Part shown: positions 12,028 through 23,894 of the stretch, piece by piece
Position numbering within the stretch: the stretch's first letter is position 1
Layout: each line of letters starts with the position of its first letter
Assembly (NCBI GenBank): GCA_003550325.1
Contig: QKWP01000005.1
Span: 534,850-598,849, forward strand
Direction of reading: 5' to 3'
Source: Gigaspora rosea
Lineage: Eukaryota > Glomeromycota > Glomeromycetes > Diversisporales > Gigasporaceae
DNA: 64,000 bases
The notes under the pieces: generated by a model
Told to the model about the DNA's origin: nothing
The model's database searches: none
Seen by the model: the letters and a program-made list of their open reading frames with translations, nothing else
Made by a program: the position numbers and the translations under genes

Positions 12028-14208
12028 TTATATGCTATAATAAATTATTATTTATATTTGATTTTTAAATTTTATTTTAATAAATTTTTATATAACTACA
12101 AATAATTATAAAAAATATTTCAAGTATTTAATTATATTTAATTAATTAATTTCTTTTTTAACTATAAATTGTTTATAAAACTAATTATAAAACTATATAA
12201 TAATATTTATAAATTATTTATAAATTATTATTGTATATTCAATCAATTATACTAATTTACAAGAATAATAAATAAATACTTGACATTCCATACACTTTGA
12301 ATCTTCATACAAAATTTAATAATACATAAACTACATATACAATAACAATATATAACAATATAAAAATAATTCTATCTAAGCTTAGCCAATAATGAATCAT
12401 TAGCTTCATGACTACAATGATCACTTTTAGATCTTTAAAATTAATGAATTTGCATTATCTAAAAAATACTCTCTGAATTAAACAAAAAAAGGATTAACCC
12501 AATTAATATTAATCACTATAAACTATACAACCATCTTTTCGAAAAAATTACTGCCACACCTACCTAATATGTACTCAACCTTATTTATCTAACTTTCACC
12601 AGCACCTGCTTTACTAATATACCGACAATACATATCAAAAAAAAATTAACACAAAACAAATTATCATCTAACACTTAGAATATCCATCCTTAAATACCCA
12701 TTCTAACTCAAACTCACAGCTCCTTCTAAGTGAAACCTTGTTGAAAATTATGATCAATAGGGAATTAAATTTTTCCACTATCATTATCACGAAATCACAG
12801 GGTTGCACCATATTTATTGCGCTTTGCAAAACTCTGCAGATCATAATGTCGTGTGAAAATCAGGGATTTTATAGATTTAAGAATTAAGCTGATTTCCCCA
12901 CAAGCTCCTATTGGGCAAACTTAGACCTCTGGATTTATTATTATTGAAGACACAGACATTTACTATTAAAGGAATTTATTAAAAAAATAAGAGAATAAGT
13001 AAGCAAATTTTTTGTTAAAATTTTGATTCGATCAAATAACAAAAGTACTATTAAAAAAGCATAAAGATCTAATAGAATGTATACTATATTAAAATTTTGC
13101 AAGGATTTTCTTTTAATTAGAACATGGAAGGACAACAGATTTTAGGATTAGGCTTGTGATTTAGATTGGATAGTTAGAAATCATTTTTAATTTAGAAATG
13201 TTAGTATTTTAGAGCTATGTTTGTAAAGATGTATTGTAAAAATAGAGGAGTTTTGTAAACAGCATTTTAAGTTATTGCAGATTTTTGAAAATTTTCGATT
13301 TTTTTGAAATTTTATGTTACAGCTGATCTTATAACTTGATTGGTAAACTAAGAGCGGCGTAGTCTAACTGTAGAAAATTAGGGAAACCGATTCAAAGAAA
13401 TATAAATGTAACCAATTGAAAATATAAAGTAAAAAACAATCTGATTCTCAGCTATTATCATTAATAAAATCACCGGGCCATATATTTTTGCAAAGCATTA
13501 TAATCGGCAGTAATCAATTAAAATTATTGAATTTTAATTGATTACAATCAGGTTTCAAAATTTCCCGATGAAGTTGAGACACTATGTGATTTTAGGGGCC
13601 AAATTTCGAAATAACATTTCTAAGTATGAAGACAAACTTAGGGATTTCTTTTTATTGCTCTAAAATATTTAACATCCTTTTATTGAAAAATACAGTTTAT
13701 TATTTTTTTCGTTTTCACAACTTAAACATAGTACCTCAACTGATTTACCTCAACCAATAGAATTATAACAGCCTTAGTATTTTTTTTGACCTTACTAGAT
13801 ATGTTTTCTTATGATTTCAAAATGAAATCAGAGGTAAAACTATTTCTGGCCCATGACGAAGTAACTTAAATTCGTATTGAAAATGGGTTATTCTAACTGA
13901 TAGGATTATAAACACCAAGAGTTCATCAATACTTTCAATTTTCATAACTACAGCGAGACGTTTTCTTATTACATAATTTCCAAAAATCATCCTACTTCTC
14001 TTGTGCTATTAAAGGATTGATTAAGCGAGAGGAAAGTAGTTAGTAAGCTAAAAAAAACAAACAAACCAAAAAAAAACAACTCGCAAGCAAATGAGCCTAA
14101 AGTAAAATGAGTCTGAAGTAAAACATCTTTAAAGTAAATAAGAAAACTCTTCAAATTATTTGCAGATCTAGAAAAAAAAGAATAAGGTAGAATATCACTA
14201 AACTTCTA
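12028..14208. other. Intergenic, no gene; small hairpin at 13510-13545
   Basis: AT-rich DNA. A hairpin lies near 13510-13545 (TAATCAATTAAAAT and its complement ATTTTAATTGATTA around a short loop). The minus-strand frame at 12941-13135 has no recognisable features. Nothing else is supported. Confidence 0.5.
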
Positions 14209-14667
14209 TAGTGCAGGAACCTTAAATCAACAAGCAAAATTGATAATTTTTAAAACGTTATAAAAAAATAACTAGTATAGCAAGGACAATTTTTCTTTCT
14301 ATAGCAGTGTAGAGAAAGACTTTAAGAATAAAGCTATAGAATTAGTTTTTTAATTTATAAAGTTTAACTACTTTTATAAAGGTTTAAAGTTAACTATTTT
14401 TCTTAATAAACATAAAATTTGGCCACTATAATTTTGGCCAGAATTACCATAATGCCGGCCAGAATTAGCAGAATTATAAAAAAATTTTTAAAAAAATTTT
14501 TAAAAAAGATAAAATTTTTTTTTATACTATATTTTTGGGGTGTTTTTTTTTTATTCACAAAATTTTCTGCAATTTTATTGGCTCCGACCCATTCTGACCC
14601 AACTTCTGACCCAACCCAAAATTTGGCCACATATATAGGACTTGTTGATTTAAGGGTTCCTGCACTA
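14209..14667. mobile_element. Inverted-repeat element with TAGTGCAGGAACC ends
   Basis: Left TAGTGCAGGAACC then TTAAATCAACAAG. The right end is the complement (CTTGTTGATTTAA, GGTTCCTGCACTA ending 14667), about 28 bp with one extra base on the right. The interior holds AAATTTGGCCAC twice in direct orientation (near 14405 and 14618) and a short CTGACCCAA repeat near 14590-14615. The TAG terminus fits hAT-type MITEs but no 8-bp duplication is visible. Open frames on both strands inside it are not convincing genes. Confidence 0.65.
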
Positions 14668-15299
14668 TACTTTACAGAGTATATAATATTTATTACTCAA
14701 CCTTTACGGCATGATGCAAATGATACAACTTGATTTCCATGTAGAGATGTTTGTTATGAAGCTATCTATTCAATAAAATATTGCACCAATACTTTGATTT
14801 TCATTAGTTTGCTTATATGTAAAGTTTCGGGTTTTTGCCATATAAATACTTGTGTAATATAGATCCCAGAAATCATCGGAATCGAATGTCCCCCATGCTC
14901 AAGTTTTTGTAAAATTTTATATATGGATTTTGAAAAAATTTTATATATAATAGGGGGATCAAGCGCTACTATAAGGAGTACATAACGATGCCCCCTTACT
15001 ATTAACTCCTGTGTTTCGCACCTGTTTATTTCTTATCCATCTTAAGAATCTGATTAACTCACTGACATAGCAGCAAAGTTTAAGCCAGAAGTTTAAACTT
15101 CTCAAGTCTATTTCACTAAAGTTTATTTTGCAGACAAAGTAATTCCAGTCATTATTGTTAGGGTCAGGTTAGAAATAATGTTAGTGTAATTTATAATAAA
15201 AAAAACTTTTTAGTAGAATGAGCTTCGATTGAAAACATATATGTATATAAATACTTGAAATTTAAATCAGCTAACTTTATAAGGTTTATAGTTATTGTA

Positions 15300-15631
15300 G
15301 GATCCCGAAATATACATAGATAGGGCAGGTATAAGTTTGCTTATTTTTGAGGTTTTTTATGCAGATCTTTTTTATTTATAGTAATTTTTTTGCTTATTTT
15401 TGGAGATCGGCTAAGCGGAGTGAAATTTGGTTAGGATTAAAGTTACCTTTTGGATGCAATTGTTGTTAGAAGGCTATATAGATATCAAGAATATAATTTA
15501 TACGATGTGTAGATCATATATTGAATTAACTCCGCTTTAGCCGACTTATATTTTTGAAGTTTTTTGCAGATCTTTCCTTTTTTAGTAACCCTATAATTAA
15601 CCTGACTATCTATGTATATTTCGGGGTCCTG
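15300..15631. mobile_element. MITE, family CGAAATATACATAGATAG, copy 2, split by a nested element
   Basis: The ends match copy 1 at 1883 (GATCCCGAAATATACATAG on the left, its complement on the right). The flanks TTATTGTA and TCATTGTT match at six of eight bases. The interior is interrupted at 15403-15548 by another element; removing it and one copy of its duplication restores similarity with copy 1. Confidence 0.8.
15403..15548. mobile_element. Nested hAT-type MITE, 146 bp
   Basis: Flanked by an exact 8-bp duplication TATTTTTG (15395-15402 and 15549-15556). The ends are imperfect inverted repeats: GAGATCGGCTAAGCGGAG on the left; the complement of TAAGTCGGCTAAAGCGGAG on the right. It lies in the interior of the MITE at 15300-15631, and copy 1 at 1883 shows the uninterrupted target, so it is the younger insertion. 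Confidence 0.85.
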
Positions 15632-15829
15632 TCATTGTTAACTGTATTTATGCATAACTAATATTGTAATAGGATCGTGAAAATTAAAATGCGAAAATCA
15701 AGGATACAGGAATGACCAGTTGTTTTTTATTTATATACTCAGTTGTCATCTATGATTTTAAAAATCAATTTTTGTCCGTTATGCGTATTTGTGAATGTTA
15801 GATTAGCTGAGATATAGATAACGTTAATA

Positions 15830-16560
15830 ACATTCATTAGTAAGCCGCATGCTGTGTATCGCCAAAATAGTAAGGTTTTTAACTGAATTTTTACAGTATC
15901 TCATGATAGAAACCATAACAATTCCAATGCAAACTAACTCAACCTTACAGTAATTAATAGTACAAATTAATGCATACTTAATATTAACTATGTATTATGT
16001 GTTGAATAGGTTTACAGCAGAATTTTTTATAGTTATTCATAATAATTCCAAATCTCATTACTAAAAATAGTTTTACAGTAACTAGTGATATAATTCCAAT
16101 GCAACTCCCTCATCTATGTAAAAAATAAAAACAATTCCAATGCAAACCACCTCTAACTGATACCGTGATAGCTGAAATAGTATGTTTTGTATAGTAACTC
16201 ATGGCAGAAATTACAATAATTTAATATGATAATTTTACTGCAAATTAATTCAACCTTATCACGTACCGTAGTCACCAAATAGCGAGTAGGCTTTGCAACA
16301 AAATTCTTTATGAACGAATTAATAACTTCAATGCAAACTAATTCAAATTTATCCCTATAAAAATCAAGGTAATTCTAATGCAAAATAACTCAACCACACT
16401 GTGGCAGCCAGAATAGCAGATAAGTGTTACGGAATTTTCTTACGTAACTCAGTAGAAATCATGAAAATTATATTGCAAACTTACACAACTTTAAACTACA
16501 TACAGTGGTCATTGAAATAGCAAATAATTCCAAAAAAAATTGTTTGCCCTAATTCTTGAT
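15830..16560 (+). repeat. Degenerate satellite block (~105-bp period)
   Basis: Repeats loosely the series 'GTAAGTTTT.TAACAGAATTTTT.. / TAACTCATG.TAGAAATCA.AATAATT / CCAATGCAAACTAACTCAACCTTA', for example near 15870-15960, 16015-16100, 16190-16270 and 16300-16400. The same material appears at 37870-39150, 39152-39360 (reverse), 40120-40560 (reverse), 55260-55470, 58075-58150 and 62760-63220. Confidence 0.65.
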
Positions 16561-16884
16561 GAAAATCATGGTAATAAAAAATTCCAGTGTCAGAGGCATG
16601 GACAAAAAAACTAATGTAGTGTTTAAATCCGCTGAGATCAAACCATAAAAATGTAAGATTAGCTTAAAACAAGTCCATTATACATATGTTTTACACTATG
16701 AATAGTCGATTTGGTATAACTGCTAATCTGATTTTTAACCATCAGCTTAGCCAATTTAATAAATTTAAGTCGACTGTAAATAATCTCGACTGTGTCATAT
16801 GCCATTATGCCATCATATAGTTGGTTGAAATTTGGCGGCGCAGCCGCCACATGATCATGTACTAGTTAAATTAAAGGATTTTTA

Positions 16885-17078
16885 CGGGGCTGTCTCCAAA
16901 TTTCCGGGTCGGATGGTCGGATCTAGGTCGGCGTTTAGCCCTAGTTGTTAGCAAAATTATAGCTGGGCTTTTTTACTTATTTTATGATCTTGGGACAAAA
17001 TTAATCGATTCCGATCCAGCCGACCATGATTACGATGTACTCCAACGTAACCCAACACGGACTTTTGGGACCTCCCTG
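16885..17078. mobile_element. Candidate decayed hAT-like MITE
   Basis: The left end (CGGGGCTGTCTCCAAATT) and the complement of the right end (CAGGGAGGTCCCAAAAGT) align with several mismatches and resemble the CAGGG..GTC.CC.AAA ends of many hAT elements. No target duplication found. GC content is higher than in its surroundings. Confidence 0.4.
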
Positions 17079-18167
17079 TATGAGTTATATTATAAAGGTT
17101 CATTTGCATAAATAAAAAAATGACGTAAAATGTTATATAAAGAAAAGAAATTAAAAAAAAAACATAAATTTGCGTAAATTACAGTTATATTAAAAAAAAA
17201 AATGTTTATAAATTTAAATAAAAAAAAAAATTGCATAATCAATAAAAAAAATGCTCAACTGTAAAAAATTCGCATGATCAAAAAAATTTTACCAATTTTT
17301 ACATTCACCACGTTGAATGCACTAACATCGTCTTGTACATTGTAAATTGCCTCTTTTGAGCCTGTTACTCCCCTTTTCTTGCAAAGTATAATGTTAGTTT
17401 TAACATACATCAGAGTTGACGATTTTAATTTCCAGGGCTAATGTGCTTTTACAATCTATTTATGAACCGTGTCATCAACTATCGTTTGCAAGATAAAAAA
17501 AAACATTACGTACAAATCTTTTAATCGTATGTTTAAAATTTCATTATCATTTAAAAAAAAACATAAGCATAATAAAAAAAACTTTCACCAGGTTTTTGTC
17601 TTGACTAGCATGCTTCGTTGCTTGGTGCACAGCACAAATTATAAAAATTCTTAATTAAATAAGCCTGCGTCCTAGGTTATTTTCAATCGGCTTAATTGTA
17701 TGAAATTTTTTAATTACACCAACATAAAGAATTTTAAAATTATGAGTTATCTAATATTTAAATTTGGGTTATGTGAATCGCTTGGATTTTTATGTGCGGT
17801 TAAACATTAATTATATTAGTAGTATAATGGAGTTTAATAACAAATTTAAGAATGGCGTAGTTAATTCAAAATCAACTTAAATTGCGGAATAACGCAGATC
17901 AAAAATACTCGTAAATTATGCAAAATTTCTAGATTGCAAAACTCCGTGGCGAAGGTACAATTTAGATGCTAGTAATTGTCAAGCCAAGCCGAAAGAAAAC
18001 GAAATTGCCACAAATATTTTTTGAATGTTTACTAACAAATATGGCTTAGTTTAGACCTTCAGAAATTTAAAATCTAAATTTTTTATTTTTATAATGATTT
18101 TATCCTACTTAGTTATAATATCGAACCTTATTATTCCCTATTAAAAATTTATTAAAGATTATTAGAA
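17079..18167. other. Intergenic; partial tRNA-like repeat at 17764-17815
   Basis: AT-rich with A-runs at 17155-17290. The segment 17764-17815 (TTATGTGAATCGCTTGG... TGCGGTTAAACATTAATT) matches the second half of the repeat at 6818-7136. The small frame at 17469-17654 has no recognisable domain. Confidence 0.5.
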
Positions 18168-21100
18168 ATGACATCTAATTCAGATGTGAAAATTCCAATC
18201 GAAGAGGCACCAGATAAAAATAAAATTTTGGATATGGTTTGTTCGCCTAACATGAAACATGTTGCTACATTAGATGAAATTAACAATATTAGTTTTTTGG
18301 ACTACTATTGACCAAAATCTACCTTTAAAGAAAGCAAAGACAGTTCGTATTGATAATATTCGTATAAATAAAAACGGTGAAAAAATATTTGCAATTTCAG
18401 ATAATATACATTTTTCAATTAGTCTTAATAGAATCGATCCTTATAATTTCAGTAAGTTGAACATATATATAATATTATTGTTATTTCAATAAATTCAAAT
18501 GCACTTATTGTGTTTGTCACATTTTTCAAGAAATTTTTGATGTTAAAAGTGCAAAAGAGATAATACTAAATTTTCCTGATTGGCAAAATGAAATTGACTT
18601 TTTATCATTTATTGATGACGGAAATATGATAATAATCAATATCAGATATTATAGAGCATATATTTTTTCAAGTAAAGAAAAAGATAATAATATTACATGG
18701 GTTTGTAAATCAATGATTGAGTTGAAATATTTTAAAAAAATTTACATTACTCCTAAAGGCAAATTGATCATATTTAATGATACGATTTATGAGATCACAA
18801 TGTGGGACATAGAAAAATTATCGGCTAATACTCGTATTTTAATAGATTGGATCTGTACACTTGAGTATATTGAAATTAGTGACGATGATAAATTATTATT
18901 TGTATGTACAAAAGATAAGAAAACTAAAGAAACAAGTGTATTCGCTTATTCTACTGAAACTGAGATTAACATATCTTCCTGTAAGTTTCTGTATTAAATA
19001 ACATATGTACATTTATAAAAAAAATTTTTTTTCATATTAATTTCTTATCTTTTATTTTTTAGTTACATCAAAATTTGGTAATAGATAGGCTTCATTTGAT
19101 TGCTTCCAAAAAAGGGGAAAGATTACTATATTGATATATCGACAACTCTGTGAAATCTAATTTTAATTTAATGGATCCTTATAGCTTCAAAAATGCAATA
19201 AGTGCAAGTAAACTTTTTGAAAATAAACATATACCAATTCAAGAACAATATATAATTAAATCAGATAAAATAATTTATATGAATGATGGAAAAGTATTAA
19301 TTGAAGAATTAGTGACAGATAATTGGGTCGAATACTTACGAAAAGATTTGAAGGACAAATATAGTATTACATCTCCGTCTAAAAAGACTATTGAAATTAT
19401 AAATAAATTTATCAAGAGCGGGTTAACTTATGTTTATAATGATGACAAAGTAGAATTTGAAGGAAATTTTTTAAAATGGGGATTGGAATTAGACGATAAA
19501 TCAGTCAAACTTACTGTAGTTGATTATAATTATCGCAAAAAAAAATGGAATGATACAAAAAAGCAACTAGATATTCTTCCATCATTTCGTATTAATGGTA
19601 AAAATTTTATACTACATTGTGAAGTTCTTGAAAATGATGATTTCATTACGTTTACACGTATTGGTGTAATAATGATTATTTAGGAAGTTTTGATTTTGAA
19701 AACACAAATTTTGGTGCTTTCTTAAATCGGCTTAATGACTGGACTTCAGATCGAATTCTTCCTGCTTCAAGTTATATAACAGTCTATAAAAATTTATATG
19801 AAAAATTTGGTGAAAGTGAACTTTTTAAAGAGTTTTTGAAAAGAAATATCGATGAAGAATTTTATTTAGTTTGTTATGGAAGAACTCTCATGGAAACATT
19901 TATTTCGGTAAAAGATGATAAATGGGTTCGAACTTTAGGTGGAATATGTGTGGACAAGTGCATGCACCAGGATAAAAATAATCATTTGATTTCTAAAATT
20001 TCATTATTGAGTATCATTTTTGAAAACTTTAATGACTTATCAGAAAATCATCCAGCATTTATAGCAAGCACTTTAGCGGTTATAGGATTTGTAGTTCCTT
20101 CTACTATCGTAATTCCAAACTCTATGTCGTCACATCTTTCCTGCTATGGAAGATACTATAATTTGTCTAAATCATTTTTTGACAGATTAATTTCTAATGT
20201 GCGGGTTCGTTTGATTAGGTTTAAAAAAAATTATTTTCAAAAATTTCAAGAACGGTGCCCTCTCTTTTGAAATTATATAGTAAAGCCAGTCATTAGATTT
20301 TATTATGTAGGCAATAGTTCAACAATACTTGCAATTCTGATACCAAATTTTGTTTCTTATCCGAAAAAATATAATTTTTGGAAAGAATTAATATTACCTA
20401 GTCTCTGTCCCTTTTCACATTCGAAAAAGTTTGGAAAGGTAGATGAAGAATTTTATAGATATTTAAATGGAGAGGCATTACTCGAATTCAAATGGAATAC
20501 ATACGGAAGGAAATATTATATCGCAATATGGGCAATTTATACTATTTTCATTTGTAGTTTTATTATTGTTTCCACTTTATCTGATAATATTTTATCAACA
20601 AATCTTCTTATATATTGTTATTATTCTTGGATCCTGGCATTTAATTATCGAATTTCGCCAATTTTTCATTTATTCACCTATGAATTATTTATTAAGCAGC
20701 TGGAATTATTTAGGTATGTTATTTTGAATTAAAATATCTATAATAATATGCATATACTGAATTTATTATTTAATAGACCTTGCTGCTACAATTTCTACTA
20801 CTATAACTTCAATTTATTGGCTAAAAAATGGATCAGCACCAACATGGGCTATCACTTTTTCAACTTTATTTCTCGAAATAAGATATATTATGTTTTTTCG
20901 TCCCATAAAGTTTTTTGGAATTTATCTTGCTATGATCATGAATACTATAGACAGAGTGATATCTTTTTTAATAATATTTGGATGTTTTACACTTGCATTT
21001 GCACACTCATTACATCTCTTGCTACGATCGACGTCTGAGCCTTTTCAAGGTATTTAATCAATAATTGGTTTGTAATTAATTTTATTATAGATAGGTGCAT

Positions 21101-22130
21101 TAATAAGTTATTGAATCGTATTTTTTCTTTTAGATACTAATATAAATATGTTCGAAAAATTTGGTTCTGCGATTATTGCATCTTATTATATGATGATTAC
21201 AGGTACATTATATAGTTTATCAATATTAATTATTATCCGGCAAACTCATATGATCATGAAATTATTTCTTGTTATTTTTTCATGTGTTATGACGTAAACA
21301 TGTTTATTTAAATTAAAACTCAGCGAGCAACTCCCTACCAATCATGATCATAAATTGCCGGATAACACCAATATTGGGTCGAATACAGTATTTGGCAAAT
21401 GATTGGCTACACGTGCCGCAGAGCGGCACGTGATCATTTGCCAAATTACCGTTATTCTACAATTTTTGCCCAATATTGTATACTTATAATTTTATTTAAA
21501 ATGTTATTTATTGCATTTTATTAGGAGATACAGATCCTATTTCTTTCTGGATTTCAAATGTTATAATGATTTTAATGATTATAGTTTCGTTTTTTATGCT
21601 TATTTATTTGATGAATTTATTTATTGGAATTATTAGTAATTTAGTCAGCAATGAAAACAATGATATTGCTTTTTTGGCTTTAAAAAGAGAGGTATTTTTT
21701 AATATTTGTTCCAATTAAAATATTTTTTAAATCAATAACTTATTTATGTTATATAGATTATTATAGAAATAGAGTTACTTTATATGTTACCTCATCAACG
21801 AAGAAAAGAAAATTGGTTTCCATATGTTATGTAAGTTACTTAATTACATGCAAAAATAAACCATTATTCCTATTAATCCAATACTTTTAAATTTAAATTT
21901 AAAGTTTTTATGAATGCCAAACAGTTAAACTTCGCGAACATGTAATGGATATTCAAAAAGATAAATGGTTAGGTTATAGAAAGCCTTTTGTTTCTGAGAA
22001 CCTTAATGATGTTCTTCATCTCCCTGAAGAACCGCCTTCTCTTAAACATGTTGTGATTGATATTAGAAATCTGAAGGAATCTATGAAGGAATCTGTGAAA
22101 ACGTTGACTAAAAAATTGATAGTTCTATAA
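18168..22130 (+). pseudogene. Broken ion-transport (six-TM cation channel) gene
   Basis: Start ATG at 18168; the last segment ends at the stop at 22130. The N-terminal half resembles the WD40-like region found in fungal ion-transport proteins of this group. From about 20480 the sequence becomes hydrophobic (several membrane helices to 21040). It then has a pore-like stretch ending YYMMITG/GDTDPISFW, a last helix near 21560-21640, and a charged C-terminal tail. Introns with clean borders: 18452-18530, 18981-19062, 21050-21133, 21203-21524. Breaks: a shift in a T-run near 18290, TAG at 19086, a shift near 19145, a shift or deletion near 19670, TGA at 20268, and a phase break near 20714-20776. 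The membrane channel would act as a cation pore; this copy cannot encode one. Some breaks could be sequencing errors, but two substitutions to stops argue for a pseudogene. Confidence 0.8.
21233..21488 (+). mobile_element. Foldback repeat inside a channel-gene intron
   Basis: Sits in intron 21203-21524, which is 322 bp while the other introns measured here are 79-84 bp. It matches 22974-23220 in the opposite orientation, from TTATCCGGCAAACTC to GTATACTTAT. The core is a palindrome: TTTGGCAAATGAT at 21400 and ATCATTTGCCAAA at 21432, around a perfect GTGCCGC-AGA-GCGGCAC hairpin at 21413-21429. Confidence 0.75.
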
Positions 22131-22474
22131 AAACTTAGCTATGTAATATTTATTATATCTAATTGGGTGGTTATTTTGACATTAACTGATAAATAATAAT
22201 AACTTAAAATATATGATTTTACGCGTCATATTTCAATTTATGTCAATTATTCAATAAACATTCGTTTCATAATCATAATACGAAGTGTCCATGTCATTTC
22301 ACAGATCAATCCATCGAATCTTATTTTGCCGAAAAGTCTATTTCACAATTATTTCCTTTCAGGACACGTTAAGTTAATTTTTAGTTTTGCATAATGTTGT
22401 GTTCCAAAATTCCAGTCAGAGGGTCGGATTTTTTTTTTTCTATTGTAAATTAATAAGCTCATGCTCACATATAA
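22131..22474. other. Intergenic 3' flank of the channel pseudogene
   Basis: AT-rich, no open frame. A short piece near 22370-22400 (GTTAAGTTAATTTTTAGTTTTGCATAATG) resembles the subterminal part of the GGCCACGCAAA MITE family, possibly a fragment. Confidence 0.4.
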
Positions 22475-22709
22475 GTCCACGCAAAGTTAATTTTTCGGTT
22501 TGCATAATATTGAATCAGAAAATTTTGGATTTTTTTTTCGGATCTATCGAGTAATTCCGGAAAATTAAGGTCACCACCAGGCGATAGCAGAGTAAAAATT
22601 AGATAGCAAAAACAGAATAATTGGCACAATTGGAATTTAAAAAAATTTTTTTAAAAAAAAAAATTGGTCGGCAGGTTATACAAAAGGAAAAATTAACTTT
22701 GCATGGCGC
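22475..22709. mobile_element. MITE, GGCCACGCAAA family, diverged copy
   Basis: Left GTCCACGCAAAGTTAATTTT, right end the complement of GCGCCATGCAAAGTTAATTT. An internal stretch (AGAATAATTGGCACAATTGG near 22612) matches the copy at 39775-40077 (near 39980). The TTA duplication is not preserved. Confidence 0.7.
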
Positions 22710-22813
22710 ATCTATAAGTTTTTTAAAAAAAATTGTACTAACCTTTGTTTTAATTCCAAACCTGACCCTAACAATAATACCTTGTCAGTGAAATGAACTG
22801 TGTTGAAATAATT

Positions 22814-22949
22814 GTCGTGCTTGAAGTTGAAAATTGCTTGAAGTTGCAAATTTGGCTAACGCGCGCGTAATATTCAGGAGATAACTTCAGTCAAGTGCAA
22901 CTTCAGGCACCAAATTGGTATCACAAGCAATTTCAACTTCAAGCACGAC
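22814..22949. mobile_element. Small inverted-repeat element with GTCGTGCTTGAAG ends
   Basis: 136 bp. The ends GTCGTGCTTGAAGTTGAAA (22814) and the complement (to 22949) form an arm of about 25 bp. The arm contains a short repeat CTTGAAGTTG, present twice on the left. Target duplication not identified. Confidence 0.65.
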
Positions 22950-22973
22950 AAAGTGACCGGGACCGAATTCAAA

Positions 22974-23220
22974 ATAAGTATACAATATTGGGCAAAAATT
23001 GTAGAATAACGGTAATTTGGCAAATGATTACGTGCCGCTCTGCGCCAATCATTTGCCAAATTACTGTATTCGACAATTTTGCCCAATATTGGCAATTTAT
23101 GATCATGATTGGTTGGGAGTTGCACGCTGAGTTTTAATTTAAATTAACATGTTTACATCATAACACCTGAAAAAATAACAAGAAGAAATAATTTCATGAT
23201 CATATGAGTTTGCCGGATAA
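22974..23220 (-). mobile_element. Second copy of the intron foldback repeat, opposite orientation
   Basis: Reverse-complement copy of 21233-21488 with small indels. Its core is a long palindrome: CAATATTGGGCAAAAATTG at 22983 pairs with CAATTTTGCCCAATATTG ending 23090, around the CGTGCCGCTCTGCG loop. Together with the intron copy it makes a 2-kb inverted pair around the channel gene's last exons. Confidence 0.75.
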
Positions 23221-23272
23221 ATAATTTTAATTAGTTTGAATCTAAAATAAAAAATAAAATATTGCAATGCAA

Positions 23273-23669
23273 TTAGGGTTGGTTAGGTTCCAGTTAGGTT
23301 CTGATAGGTTCTAAGTAAATAATAATTTTTAAACTGATTTTTTATTTTTTAGTTCTTAATTAAAGTTATTAATTATAAAATTATGAACAATTTTAATTAT
23401 AAGCATAAAGCAAAAAACTTTCTTTTAAGTTTATAAATTCTTTAAAATATTAATTTAGAACCTAGGCTCCAGAACCTAGGTTCTAAATTAATATTTTAAA
23501 GAATTTATAAACTTAAAAGAAAGTTTTTTGCTTTATGCTTATAATTAAAATTGTTCATAATTTTATAATTAATAACTTTAATTAAGAACTAAAAAATAAA
23601 AAATCAGTTTAAAAATTATTAATTTACTTAGAACCTATCAGAACCTAACTGGAACCTAACCAACCCTAA
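23273..23669. mobile_element. 397-bp near-perfect palindrome with TTAGGG-like ends
   Basis: The ends are TTAGGGTTGGTTAGG and CCTAACCAACCCTAA, with ATGCAA directly repeated outside (23267-23272, 23670-23675; it can be read as ATGCAATT). The two arms of about 195 bp differ at only a few positions, with a centre near 23471 at CCTAGGCTCCAGAACCTAGG. No coding sequence. Arm identity implies recent formation or active homogenisation. Confidence 0.85.
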
Positions 23670-23894
23670 ATGCAATTAAACTTCACGTAAATACATTACA
23701 ACGCTTTTATAAAGTACCTCTAAATTTTGAAATTTTACATAATGCATACGTAATACTGGATATGATAGTATTTACACTTTAATGATTTTTTTTTCATATA
23801 AATATATAAAGCATATATTAAAATTTTTTGATGTTTTTTTGCATTGCATTATAAAAATTGTACTGATATTCTTTAAGATCTATATTTTCTAGTT

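Noticed and set aside
14403..14733. Overlapping frames on opposite strands
   Set aside because: Lie inside an inverted-repeat element with A/T homopolymers; no recognisable protein features.
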